The notes beneath the pieces are model-generated. The model searched no databases. It was not told the DNA's origin and worked only from the letters and a program-made list of their open reading frames with translations. Position numbers and translations under genes: made by a program. From Thecamonas trahens ATCC 50062 (taxonomy: Eukaryota; Apusozoa; Apusomonadida; Apusomonadidae), in NCBI RefSeq assembly GCF_000142905.1, contig NW_013657653.1, positions 157,649 through 221,648 of the forward strand: DNA of 64,000 bases, in the 5' to 3' direction. Shown here piece by piece: positions 23,601 to 33,882 of this stretch. Position 1 is the first letter of the stretch. The number at the start of each line of letters is the position of its first letter.

Positions 23601-26600
23601 TCCACCGTGGAACAGCTGGGTGTCCATCACCGACGCGTCGGTGTACGAGTACGAGTAGGCCGTAAACGTGAGCGGGAGCTGGAACATGTCGTGCGCAAGC
23701 GTGACGTCAGAGCACACCGGCCCAACTTGGTAGTGGAACGCGTCGGCCATAAACGAGCAGAACAGCGCAACCGACATTGGTTCGCCGTGATCGCACACCG
23801 CTGCCACCGTGTCGTCGTACATGGGCAACAGCTTGCCGAGGACCCGGCCAAACGGCGAGTGCTTCATCGGGGCAAGCGGGGCTTGGACGCTGGGGTCGGC
23901 CTTGACGTCGGCCAGAAAGTCGACGCCGGCCTTGAGCAGCTCGCACATCGACGCGTCCTTGGACATCATGCCCTTGAGCATGCGGATCAACGCATCGTCG
24001 CCAGACCACGTCGCCGTCGCCTCAGCTTGCAGGTTCTCCTTAAACTGCTCAAACGCAGCGCCAGAGGCCAGGTCGCCCGAGTCAGACACGCCAAGGTTGA
24101 TGGTGAGGTGTGGGAGGCCGGGCACTGGCGCGTCGAGCGCGTCGATGTGCATGTCACCAACGACTGCAGAGCCAGAAACATCGGCCTCGAGTGTAAAGGT
24201 GGAGAAGAGCGAGCTCGTCGTCGTCCCGGCCTTGAGCGCCGTAGCGGTTGTGAGCCACGGCGAGGCCGCAGTGAGAACCAGCGACGCCGATGTCTCCGCC
24301 GTCACCGACCCGACCTCGAGCCCGAGCGGGCCGAGCGTTCCGGTTGTTGCCTCTGCCTCGAACGACGTAGCAGCAGAGAGGCCAACCACAAGCTCCTTCA
24401 CCACCGACCGCGACTGGCTCATCACTGGTGCGGCGTACTCGAGGCCAGGCACCGTGATGTTCGAAATCGAGAGCGAGTACGGGATGACCAGGTGTTGAGT
24501 CTCCGGGTTGATTGCCGCGTTGATAGCAATCTCCACTTGCGGCGAGCCCGGGTTGAGCACTGGGTCGGGTGCCACAACACCGACGCCGAGCACGCCAGCG
24601 AGCTCGACGTCGGTGATCTGCGACAGCAGCGCGTGCATGAGCTGCTCCGACACTAGCGCACCGGGCGCGAGATGAATGTACTGCGCCACCTCAACCGACT
24701 TGGGTGGGACGTCAGGCTCGACAGACCGCACAACAAACTGCGCGTGGAGCTGGAAGCCACCGCCGGTGGCAGGCACCCGCGCGGTGGAAAAGTCCTCGAT
24801 TGCTGACCCGTTAACAAACGCAGTCTCGATCGAGATGTTGCGCGCCGATCGCAGCGGCGCGCATCCGTGGATGATGCCGACCTCGGCTTGCACAAACGCG
24901 TCGACGCGGGCTTGCGCGCTGGACGCAGGCAGCTCGACGTTGATCGGCCCAGCCTTCATCGTCGACGCCACCGACGAGGTAGTTCCGTCAAAGAGCGTCG
25001 CGTTAAAGCCGAGCTTGAAAGCAGTTCCAGGCAGGACGCCCGAGAAGTACGCTGCCCAGCCCGGCACGTTCGGCACACACGACGGCAGGCTCAGCGCCTC
25101 GACCTCGATAGACGACGGAAGGTGGACGAGCGAGTTGATACCTGACTGGGCAAGGAGGACAACCAGGTCGTCCCACCGTCCAAAAACGGGCACCGACGAC
25201 TCTGTCCAAGTCGTTGTGTACGGCGAGAGCACGTGACTCTTGCTCTTGGCCTTCATCGAGAACGATTTCACCACTCCCGGCACCGCCGGCTTGAGCGAAA
25301 ACACTGCACAGCTCTGTCCGTCCTGCGAGAAGACGCTGCTCACGCTCGGTGCCACAAAGTCACGGACCCGGAGGCCGGCCTTGCCGGCATAGGTGCATCC
25401 AGCAAGTCCGGCTTCGGCCGTCGCAAGCAGCGACCTCGCCAGGTTGCCAGTGTTGAGCGCCTCAAACGAGAACGAGCACTCGACGGTTGGCAGCGACGGC
25501 GCGTTGACGCCAATCGCGTAGTTCTCGGTGTGTGCTGCAATTGGCGCGTCCACACACACGGTCGCGTACATGAGCTCCGGCTCAAGGTCACCAGCCCAGG
25601 TGAGCTTGGCCAGAATCGGCTCGAGCGCCGCAGCAACCGAGTCGAGCGCGTCGACGCCCTTGTTCACCAGAGGGAGCGGGAATGAGCCGGCTCCAGAGCC
25701 AAAGCTGGCAACCGACGAGAGCGTGTTCGACAGCGCCGCTATGATGTCCTTGGGTGCCGTGGCAGAGAGCGTCGGAAGGAGGGAGGCCACAGGGCCCGAG
25801 CCGTGGAGTGAGGCGCTGGCAAGCACGGCCTTGGGCGGAAAGTGGGGGTAGCCGACCACATTGACGGCCGCGTCCGACGAGAGCGGCACGGTCCCGTTGA
25901 CCAGGTTTGCATTGTCCATTGCCGCGAGGTCGCTGTCCTCGATCGTCACACGCATCGACGCCATCGAGCCCGACAGCCCGTCTGTCTTGGCATCGCACTT
26001 GACCGAGAGACTCGAGCTGGTCGGGAGGTCGAGCTTAAGATGCATCGAGCCGTCGGTCACCGCCGCGGCCGACATCTGCCAGCTCGCTGGCGCTGCAAAA
26101 TGCGCCACACGTGCTGTGCCGCTGACTGCCAGCGTCACGCTGCTTGGAGCTGCAGTCGAGAGTTCAAGCTCCGAAGTGAGGAGTAGGTGCAGCGGAACCC
26201 GCGAGAGGTCCACCACTCCGGCCCACGGGGCGGCCTCGGTCTGAATCCGCGTTTCAGCCCGCCAAACGCTCGCCACACTGACTGCCAACTGAGGCGCGCC
26301 AGCAGTGCCGGTCAGCTCGACGGTGACTTGCGCACCGAGCCCACCCGGCGCGGCGTCGAGCGCCGCCGCCACCACCGCCACCATGTCCTTGGCGTCGTGC
26401 GCATGCTTGCCAGCCACAGCATTCTCGAGTGCCTCGAGGACAGAGAGCATGGACGCGCCAAGAACCAGGCTCGTCGGCCCAATCTCGCTCGTAGCCCACG
26501 CGTGATTTCCAGCGGTGGCCAGCTCGGTCGAGGCCGCCGAGAGCGAAGAAGCCAGCGCCGACGCACCGGCCGACGAAACCCTCACCTTGTTGGTTGCAAC

Positions 26601-28764
26601 CTTGCCCTGCGCTAGCGAGGCCCAGGAAAAGCCACCGGCGGAAGAGGCGTCAGTCGAGAGCGAGACGCTCTCGACTTGAAGGCCCCCATTTGTGCATGCA
26701 ACGTCGGCAGCCGTGTAGAGCGCGGCACCAGTCGGGTCAGTCGAGACCAGATCCACCGCGCGTGCCCGGATAGAGGTGTAGACCTTGGGCGCATGCTTCC
26801 ACGCAGGCGCACCACTGTACACCAGATCCATTGTACCCGCGAGGTAGACCGACTGCTGCGCGAGCGTGAGCTGCGAGACGGTGGTGACAAAGCCGGGCGC
26901 ACCAAAGCCGGCGACGGCAGGCACAGATGCAGTTAGCGCCGCAGCACCCGCTGCAAACGTGGCGTTAAGATGATGAGTGCAGGTTGCCGGGAGCGGGGCG
27001 GAGAGGCTCCGTCCAGCGAGCACAACTTCCAGAGTCGGCACGACTGTCGTCTCGCCGGCCAACGGAGCACGGAACTGAAGATAGCAATGCTCCAACTGCG
27101 AGGCGGCGCAGACGGTCCGCGTGTGCGGGCCGGTAAACCACGCCCAGAATCCGTTGAAACTTGGCGTCAGCGTTGCCGCTAGGTACGCATCCACCAGACC
27201 ATCAACGCCAGACGCAGGCACAAGACGAGTGTTGATAAATTCGGCAAGCATTGGCGCAAGCGATGGCGTGGCCGTCAGCGCCTCGCCCACCTGCGCGGCA
27301 ATGGCGGCCACATCGCTGGCATTGCCGGTCAGCGCTGCGTCCGGCAGCGCCACGCCACCCAGCGACGAGCCGTCAAAGACGGGCGCGAGCGGAACAACCC
27401 GCTGCGCATCGGCGCCCGAGCCAATCATGACTGATGCCACAGAGCCCGAGAACCGGACTTGGAGGCCGCGGCCCATGCCGAGGAGGAGCTCAGGCGAGAG
27501 CTCAACAATGGCGGTCGGCCACGCCGGCGCCAGTGCGTCGAGCGAGGTGGCAGCGCGCAAGACAATGCCAACCTTGTCTCCGACCGCGACCGTGGTGGCG
27601 GAGACTGAGACCGGAATGATCGACGTCGCCGAGACCGCAAAGACCGAGTCAAGCGTCGAGACGACGGCAGCAGCATCGGCTCCGGTTCCGGTCTGCGTAA
27701 TCGCAGACGCAAGAGTTGACTCGAGAAGGACCGAGCAGCCGCCCACGAGGCACTCGGCGTGCGCGGCGTAGATGGTCGCGCCGGGCACAGTCTCCGACGC
27801 CGAGCGGACGAGCTCGCCGCTCGCCACCACGACCGGGGCACCAACGCCCGTGGACACGAATCCAGCGCGGAGCGAGGCAAAGAGCGTCAGCGGGGTATCC
27901 ATCCACGACGGAATGGTGTCCGAAGGCACCTGCGCCAAGGCATTGGCCACGATGGTCGCAGTAGACGCCGCGACCGCACCTGAAGACGTTGGCGTCGTCG
28001 CGTGGATGAGAACAAGCGGAAGTTGGCCGTCGGTCGGGTGAGTGTCGACGATAAGGACCTTGCCCGTTGCTCCGCTGGTGCCCGTCAGCTCGAGCTTGCC
28101 GTGGAAGGGCAGCTCGAGCTCGGCGAGGTACGCCAGCGGCATGGTCGTGAGCGGGAGCGAGGCCGTCATCTCCAGCTTGCCGCTAACGGTAAAGACAGCG
28201 TCTGGTGCCGAAGCCAGTGCCATCGACACGGTCACCGTCAGTGTGTGGCTGACGGTGAGACCGGTCATCGACCCGCTCTCCGACGACGCTGACACCGAAG
28301 CCGCCCACGACGCCGAAGTCACGTGCGCCGATGCCAGAGACGCAGGCACTGCCATGGACAGCGAGGCGACCGGGCTAGGGGACAGCGTTACATCGAGCTG
28401 GGTCAATTCGTTGTTGCCTGCGCTTGGTGCACAGGCAGCGTGGTTGGCGACGGCCTTGGCAAGGCCGCCGGTCACCGTTGCCGCGCCCGGAAACGCATCG
28501 GGGCGCGGGGGGAGTCTGTTCTCACGCAAGCTCCTAGTGAGTCTCCCGCCACCCACCTGTTGCCCCACCACAATATCCTTTGCGCTCCCTGCCTCCCCCT
28601 CCTTGCACTCGTCGCCTCCCCAAGGACGACGTACTTGTTGCTAGACCGATGACGGCCCGGCACAGGGGTGGTGGGAGCGGACGGCTGCCATCCTGGGCAG
28701 TCGCCGCTACAGCCACCGCGAGCACCGCCACAAGTCCCAGGAGGACAGGCGAGCACCCACGCAT
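14641..28764 (-). CDS. Giant B: about 4,690-aa protein with signal peptide, huge repeated ectodomain and multi-spanning C-terminus
   Basis: The best start is the ATG at 28764, giving a signal peptide (MRGCSPVLLGLVAVLAVAVA). The frame then changes at 28.58-28.65 kb. A 46-nt intron with GTACGT at its start and GGCAG at its end fits the phase, but a base error is also possible. From about 28.6 to 16.5 kb a single frame runs over 4,000 codons. It contains Val/Ala/Thr/Ser-rich beta-type segments, then two units of about 411 residues (17.9-20.3 kb) that begin with acidic Gly/Asp motifs (GGDGDDKF, GGDADDVF) and share TYDLRGC and VLYTSAGAAKLVMAS. One base appears missing near 16533-16542, after which the frame continues to 14641. 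The last 450 or so residues hold about eight to ten hydrophobic helices and a short acidic tail. I know no named family. The layout suggests a very large cell-surface receptor or adhesin. Confidence 0.75.
18201..18437 (-). repeat. Near-identical 237-bp block, copy 1
   Basis: This block matches 19434-19670 base for base apart from a few scattered, mostly silent differences. The flanking parts of the same 1,233-bp repeat units are much more diverged. Confidence 0.85.
19434..19670 (-). repeat. Near-identical 237-bp block, copy 2
   Basis: Partner of 18201-18437 at a spacing of 1,233 bp. Both code for the same stretch of giant B, from the FASHRVC motif region back to TSAGAAKLVMAS. Confidence 0.85.
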
Positions 28765-29117
28765 GAGGAACACAATCGAGAAAACCAAGTTTGCGGCTGC
28801 TTGGTGTTGCTACTTGCTGTGCTTAGAGTGCGGTGTGGCCGTGCGTGCGTGTGACTCAAGCAGCCTGGGTGGGTGGTAGCGGGAGGCGGCGGCTCGTTCC
28901 ACAGCCGGGAAAAGTTGAGAAGAGACCGCCACGGCATGTGACCTGTGAAATTGGGTGCTCCAAGCTCGCGTGTGCCACGTGACCCGGCTCGGCCGGCCAA
29001 AGGCCGCCGGGTCAATGAGGAGCTTTATGTGTCCAAGGTTGGTGGCAGTGCTGCTTTGCGCTGCAGCCGCTGGCCAGAGCCACTCCTGGCGTGATAAGGG
29101 AGGTAGCAGCTGACCGC
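28765..29117. other. Intergenic: upstream of giant B and 3' flank of TMEM256-like gene
   Basis: Both neighbours are on the minus strand. The 353-bp stretch has no credible frame or RNA gene. It should contain the promoter of giant B, but no specific element could be identified. Confidence 0.5.
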
Positions 29118-29537
29118 TTAAGCTCGGGAGGGACGCGGGATGATGGCGCCACCAAGAGCGAGCCAGGCTGCAATGAGAATGAGGCCGCCGATCGGGGTGA
29201 TGGCGCCGAGTTTGCGGATGCCGGTGACGACGAGAAGGTAGAGCGAGCCGGAGAAGAGAGTGGTTCCGGTAAGGACCAGCCGCAGCGGCCAAACCAGGGC
29301 AACCGGGTTAGCAACTGGCGCCACCGCGAGGAACAGCAGCATAAAGACCGAGTACGTGTGGTACCGCACCGCAGTGTCCCATGTCTTGGCCAGGCCAGGG
29401 TCGATGCCCTTGAGCGCGTGCGCTCCGAACGCGCCAGTCACGACCGAGACCGCACCCAGCACCGCGCCCCACGCCCAGCACGCTGCCCTTGTGTCGTGGG
29501 CCCACAGCGACTCGACAAGCGCAAGGTATTGCTGCAT
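29118..29537 (-). CDS. TMEM256: TMEM256/DUF423-family small membrane protein
   Basis: The 139-residue product from the ATG at 29537 has four hydrophobic segments and the family signature VTGAFGAHALKG followed by WDTAVRYHTYSVFMLLFLAV. It ends with the glycine-rich last helix typical of DUF423 proteins. The frame stays open upstream to 29696, but that part is not hydrophobic and resembles no family member, so the internal ATG is preferred. The biochemical function of the family is not established. It is divergent from the eRF3-like gene, with 232 bp between the starts. Confidence 0.85.
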   Translation of the reverse strand: MQQYLALVESLWAHDTRAACWAWGAVLGAVSVVTGAFGAHALKGIDPGLAKTWDTAVRYHTYSVFMLLFLAVAPVANPVALVWPLRLVLTGTTLFSGSLYLLVVTGIRKLGAITPIGGLILIAAWLALGGAIIPRPSRA

Positions 29538-29769
29538 GACGTGTTGGGAGGGAGACGGGTGGTGCGTGACAGTGGCTGGTGTGCTGGCTACAGTGCCGGC
29601 GCGGTGGGCATCCTGCTGCAGCCCTCGTTGCCAGGCAACCAGACATTGCCTGGCAACTAGAAAGGAGCCACAAGGCGGAGCGCGTCCTGCCCACAAAACC
29701 AGTGCCGGCTTAGCATGTGGCGGGAAGGGGCGGCCCGAGGATACGCAGTGTTAGGACCAAGAGACAGCC

Positions 29770-31119
29770 ATGAGTGCGGAAGAGCAAGGTCGGATCTCTG
29801 TGTGTGTAATCGGACAGGTTGATCACGGCAAGTCATCGCTTTGCGGCCGGCTGCTGTACGAGGCCAAGGCGCTCGACGGGCGGATGCTGGACCGGCTTGA
29901 GCGCGAGGCGAGCGCATCAGGTGCCGGCACGTCGTGGAAGTGGGCCTTTGCGATGGACTCGACCGAGTTTGAGCGCGAGCGCGGGAAGACATGCGAGATC
30001 GGACGGGCGGCCCTGGTCACGCCCGGCACTGCACGCAAGGTGGCGCTCCTCGACGCGCCAGGCCACGATGCGTTTGTCCCGCACATGATCGGCGGAGCCG
30101 TGCAGGCCGACGCGGGCCTGTTGGTGGTCTCGGCGAGGGCGACCGAGTTTGAGGAGGGTTTTGACGCCCGCGGGCAGACCAAGGAGCACTGCGTGCTTGC
30201 CCGGGCTGCCGGCCTCAAGCACATCATTGTGGCTGTCAACAAGATGGACGACCCATCGGTGGCATGGGGCGAGGCGCGCTACGCGCACATTGCCACCACA
30301 CTCACCCACTTTCTCACCACCTCGCTTGGCTTTGAACCCGAGGCCGTGACGTGCGTTCCGGTCTCGGCGTGGACTGGCGAGCATGTGACCGACGAGCGGC
30401 GCGGAGACGCGGCGTGGACGGCCGATATTCCCAGCCTGATGGCGGCATTGGAGGCGCTGCCTGCGCGCCAGACGGCGGCCGAGGCGGCGCTGCCGCTCCG
30501 CCTCCCGGTCAGCGACTGGTTCACCGACCCGTTTACCGGACTCAACATCATGGGCGTGATCGCCTTGGGTACAATCAACGCCGGCGACCGGCTTCGGCTC
30601 GAGCCGAGCGGCGCGACGCTCGACGTGGTGAGCATGACCACGCCGCAGCCAGGTGGGCAGATCGAGGTGGCGGCGGCCGGGCCGGGCACACCAGTCACGC
30701 TCACGGTCCGTGGCATCGACGAGGTCAGTCTCAGCCTCGGGCAAGTCCTCATCGACGACATCGACGGGCACCCGACGTTGCCGACGACCAAGGTCATGGT
30801 TCGACTGTTGTTCCTAGACTCGGCACCGGGCCCAGTCATGGCCGGCTACGACGCTGTGGCTCACATCCACGCCGCCGAGGTCGACGTACTTGTCGAGGGC
30901 CTGCGGCGGCCACGGGCCAAGGCCAAGAGCCGGAGCAAGCACAAGCCGCTCGTGGCTCGCCCCGGCGACCACCTCGACGCCGTGTTGAGTCTGGCCGCGC
31001 CGGTAGCCGCCGAGCGCCACAGCGTGATGCCGCGGCTGGGCTCGATCATGCTCCGCGACGGCGCAGCCACCGTGGCCGTGGGTATCATCATGGCGCTCGA
31101 GCCATGCGCACGTCCTTAA
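29770..31119 (+). CDS. eRF3-like translation-termination GTPase, core only
   Basis: The 449-residue protein starts at the ATG at 29770, eight residues before the GTPase core. G1 reads GQVDHGKSS, the switch region ERERGKTCEIGRA, G3 DAPGH and G4 NKMD. The phrases FDARGQTKEHCVLARAAG and NKMDDPSVAWGEARY, and the Lys after Gly in the switch region, match eRF3 better than EF-1A. Two beta-barrel domains follow and end with LRDGAATVAVGIIMAL. eRF3 works with eRF1 to release finished proteins at stop codons. This copy lacks the N-terminal extension that carries PABP-binding motifs in many eRF3 proteins. It may be the main eRF3, a paralog, or the 3' part of a gene with an upstream exon. Its stop shares the TTAA at 31116-31119 with the convergent cupin gene. 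Confidence 0.88.
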   Translation: MSAEEQGRISVCVIGQVDHGKSSLCGRLLYEAKALDGRMLDRLEREASASGAGTSWKWAFAMDSTEFERERGKTCEIGRAALVTPGTARKVALLDAPGHDAFVPHMIGGAVQADAGLLVVSARATEFEEGFDARGQTKEHCVLARAAGLKHIIVAVNKMDDPSVAWGEARYAHIATTLTHFLTTSLGFEPEAVTCVPVSAWTGEHVTDERRGDAAWTADIPSLMAALEALPARQTAAEAALPLRLPVSDWFTDPFTGLNIMGVIALGTINAGDRLRLEPSGATLDVVSMTTPQPGGQIEVAAAGPGTPVTLTVRGIDEVSLSLGQVLIDDIDGHPTLPTTKVMVRLLFLDSAPGPVMAGYDAVAHIHAAEVDVLVEGLRRPRAKAKSRSKHKPLVARPGDHLDAVLSLAAPVAAERHSVMPRLGSIMLRDGAATVAVGIIMALEPCARP

Positions 31120-31658
31120 GCCGCGCACATACGCCGCAGAAGCGCCTCGTCAAGGCCAGGCACGCTGGCAAATTTGGCCACCATCTCGTCAGCCTTGGCC
31201 AGCTCAAAGTCGGCAAAGTCAAAGCCCGGCGCAACCGTGCAGCCGACCAGCGCGTACGCTTCAGGCCCGGCATCCTCATCGGCCAGATGCGCACCAAACC
31301 AGGCCCCGGCCTTGACCACGCCCTGGACAGCCTGGCCGGCGAAGAGGTCGGACCCGAGGAGAAGGGCAGACGACGACGGCCCGTCTTCGCCGTCGGTGAG
31401 AACCTCGACCACAAGTGGCGAACCAGCATAAAAGTGCCACACCTCGTCCTGCGCAATCCGATGCAGCGCCGAGACATGGCCAGCCGGAATGAGGAAGAGG
31501 ATGGCGGTGCTGAACGCCCGCGGCGTCGCAGAGAACCGCGCCGGCAGCGCCCCGCCGGCCACCTCCTCGTCGGCCCGGTACGTCTCCACAAAGAACCCGC
31601 CCTCGGGATGGGCCTGCATCCCAAGCTTCTCCACCAGTTGTTCCCACACCATAGCCAT
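31116..31658 (-). CDS. DUF985 cupin-fold protein
   Basis: The ATG at 31658 gives a 180-residue protein with the DUF985 pattern: HPEGGFFVETYR near residue 17, then HRIAQDEVWHFYAG in the middle, and a GAWFGAHL segment later. The His/Glu/His arrangement is the usual cupin metal site. The family includes proteins of unknown function and some implicated in sugar-related chemistry, so I assign no reaction. The frame extends upstream to 31904 without resemblance to the family. The stop overlaps that of the convergent eRF3-like gene; the two coding regions share four bases. Confidence 0.85.
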   Translation of the reverse strand: MAMVWEQLVEKLGMQAHPEGGFFVETYRADEEVAGGALPARFSATPRAFSTAILFLIPAGHVSALHRIAQDEVWHFYAGSPLVVEVLTDGEDGPSSSALLLGSDLFAGQAVQGVVKAGAWFGAHLADEDAGPEAYALVGCTVAPGFDFADFELAKADEMVAKFASVPGLDEALLRRMCAA

Positions 31659-32357
31659 GGTACGTGTTGCGCGTGACGAGTGTAAGCTTGCACTGTAGTG
31701 GTGGCAGTGCTCGGTTCGGGTGTCTGGCTGGATGTGGGCAGTTGAGCCTCCAGACCACGGCCGCGAATCTGGTTGACCTGCAAATGGCCTGGATCGTGAC
31801 GGGTGCCGAAGCATATGGATCTGAAGGTAAGATTCATGGTGGTATTGATCTGAACCTGTCATGCCCTTCCCCACGTGCGCTCGATATGGCCTAGAGTGGA
31901 ACACGCTGGCATCACCACCGTCCGACGACCGCTCAAGCTACAGTGCCTCGGCGCCGTCGTTGGCCTCAACAGTATCCAAGAGTGCGACGACGGATGCCAG
32001 CGACTCGCACTGCGATGCCAGCGAGGCCAGCGAGTCGCGCGAGGCGCTTGCCTCTGAACAGCGGCGAGTCATCGCGACTGACGATTGGCTACGCTCCGAC
32101 AGCGACGGTCGGCTGGGCGACACGACCACTCCTCTCGCCCGACGGCCGACAGAGAGACACCTTTCCCTCCTCCCCTCACAAACAAAGACAAGATGGTAGG
32201 CAGGCACGCGGGGGTGGAAATATGACCTCGTGGTTATGTAGGGTGGGCGGCGTGGGTGTGGTGGAGGTGAAGAGCGAGGAGGGAGGAGGGGGGGGGAGGC
32301 GACTCACAGGGAGGCGTCAAAACACGACCTTTTTCGGACGCTCAGGTTCGCCGCGGC
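31659..32357. other. Divergent promoter region between cupin and MND1 genes
   Basis: About 700 bp with no supportable gene. Weak frames on both strands are Ser/Arg-rich and show no family features. A GGAGGGGGGGGGG tract at about 32278-32298 lies 60 bp upstream of the MND1 start. A 5' exon of MND1 cannot be excluded. Confidence 0.5.
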
Positions 32358-32954
32358 ATGTCGCTGGAGCAGAAGCGCCAGATCCTGCTCAACATGTTCC
32401 TCTCCTCAAACACCTTTTTCAACTTGAAGGAGATGGAGAAGAAGGGGGCGAAGCTTGGCTTGCCGGTGATGTCGATCAAAGATGTGGCGCAGACGCTCGT
32501 CGACGACAACCTGCTCTGCCTCGACAGGATCGGCTCGTCCAACTACTACTGGGCGTTTGCGTCGCAGGTGGGCTGCCGCAAGCGGCAGCGCGAGAACGAC
32601 CTCATCAACGAGCGCGAGGAGAAGATCAAGCGTAAGAAGATGCTCGAGGACGAGCAGGAGAAGCTCGAGGATGCCCGCGAGGAGTCGGACGAGCGGACCG
32701 AGGCGCTGGCCGAGGTCGAGGAGCTCAAGGCCAAGCTTGTGGAGCTCGACCGCAAGTTGGTGCAGTACGCCGACTCGAACCCCGAGGTGGTGGCCAAGAT
32801 TCGCGCCGATGCCGCGCTCGCTCGTGAGGCTGCCAACCGCTGGACCGACAACGTCTTCCAGGTCCGCACCTACTGCCGCAAGACGTACAACATGGAGCCG
32901 AAGCAGTTTGATCAGTACTTTGGCATCGACGCCACCTTTGACTACCTAGAGTGA
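32358..32954 (+). CDS. MND1: Meiotic nuclear division protein 1
   Basis: The 198-residue protein is close to the usual length of MND1 (about 205). An N-terminal winged-helix part (LKEMEKKGAKLGLPVMSIKD, then LVDDNLLCLDRIGSSNYYWAF) is followed by a coiled coil of about 80 residues and the conserved C-terminal EAANRWTDNVFQVRTYC and FGIDATFDYLE. MND1 pairs with HOP2 to stimulate DMC1/RAD51 strand exchange in meiosis, so its presence suggests the organism has or had a meiotic programme. The ATG at 32358 starts right at the family-conserved part; a few extra N-terminal residues could come from an upstream exon. The convergent HNH gene ends 58 bp downstream. Confidence 0.93.
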   Translation: MSLEQKRQILLNMFLSSNTFFNLKEMEKKGAKLGLPVMSIKDVAQTLVDDNLLCLDRIGSSNYYWAFASQVGCRKRQRENDLINEREEKIKRKKMLEDEQEKLEDAREESDERTEALAEVEELKAKLVELDRKLVQYADSNPEVVAKIRADAALAREAANRWTDNVFQVRTYCRKTYNMEPKQFDQYFGIDATFDYLE

Positions 32955-33012
32955 GCGTGAGCCGCCAGCTGAGAGGCAGACCTTAACACTGTTGCAACCC
33001 CCGCGGACCGCG

Positions 33013-33882
33013 TCATTGCTTCTTGGATCGCTGCAGTGCGTTCTGGACGGCCGGCGCGTCGCCGAGACCCGAGTAGTTGCGCGAAGAGAGCTTGCGGGCG
33101 TAGCCAATCCACTTGATGATGGCCGGGTGAGTGAGGAGGGCGTCGAGCGTCCGCCACTCGCGGGCGAGCGTCTCCTCGTCTTCGGCGCGGTGGATGGCCG
33201 AGTGGCACGGCCGACACACGTTAACTCCCTCGTTGAGCTGCTTGACGGTGTAGCCCTTCTTGAGGTAGTGCCCGTGCGTTGTGCGCGGAATGAGATGATG
33301 AAAGGTGAGCGGGAGCTTGCGCTCGCACATCGGGCAGAGGCCTGTCGCCTTGGGCGAGACCAGGAGCTCCGACTCGAGACGGATGTCTGCTAGCGGTAGC
33401 GTCACAAATGCTGAGCCGTACTCGACGAACCGGACATCGACCATGCCTGCGGCAGGCTCGGCGCGCTCGATGACAACGGGGTGCCACTCGCCATCGGCGT
33501 CAAGGACGGCCATGCCAGCGCAGCCAACAAGCTCGTCAGCGCTCAGCGGGGCGGCCGCGGCGGCGCGGGCGCGGGCTCCGGCCTCGGTCTCGCCAAGTCC
33601 GACAAGGTCCTTGACCGGCATTCGGGCCATGATCTCTTCAACCTTACCCTCGGTCCCGCCCTCGACCGCCTCGGCCTCATCCGCCAGAGCCTCCTCCACC
33701 AGCGCCGCCAGCTCGGCTTCAGTTGCCGGCATGTGCTCACTCACCAAGACCACAATCATGCCCGCCACAAACTCGGGCATGCCTGGCGCCAGCTCGGCGG
33801 CCAGGCTCTCCTCGCACGCTAGCACAACCTCGCGTTCGAGCCTGCTGTTGACAACACTGGCCTCAAGACTCTCGCTCGCCAT
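33013..33882 (-). CDS. PWI-like / Tudor / HNH domain protein
   Basis: The 289-residue protein starts at the ATG at 33882. Residues 15-90 form a helical, acidic segment that resembles the PWI-like N-terminus of CCDC43. Residues 115-170 look like a Tudor domain (DGEWHPVVIERAE, then DVRFVEYGSAFVTLPLADIR). The C-terminal part has a zinc-type HNH module: CPMC, then FHHLIPRTTHGHYLKKG, then CRPCHSAIHR, followed by a conserved helix ending HPAIIKWIGYA. HNH modules cut or bind DNA or RNA; Tudor domains bind methylated peptides. The combination suggests a chromatin- or RNA-linked nuclease, which is inference. The HNH part keeps the paired Cys and His residues, so it may be active. It is convergent with MND1. 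Confidence 0.85.
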   Translation of the reverse strand: MASESLEASVVNSRLEREVVLACEESLAAELAPGMPEFVAGMIVVLVSEHMPATEAELAALVEEALADEAEAVEGGTEGKVEEIMARMPVKDLVGLGETEAGARARAAAAAPLSADELVGCAGMAVLDADGEWHPVVIERAEPAAGMVDVRFVEYGSAFVTLPLADIRLESELLVSPKATGLCPMCERKLPLTFHHLIPRTTHGHYLKKGYTVKQLNEGVNVCRPCHSAIHRAEDEETLAREWRTLDALLTHPAIIKWIGYARKLSSRNYSGLGDAPAVQNALQRSKKQ

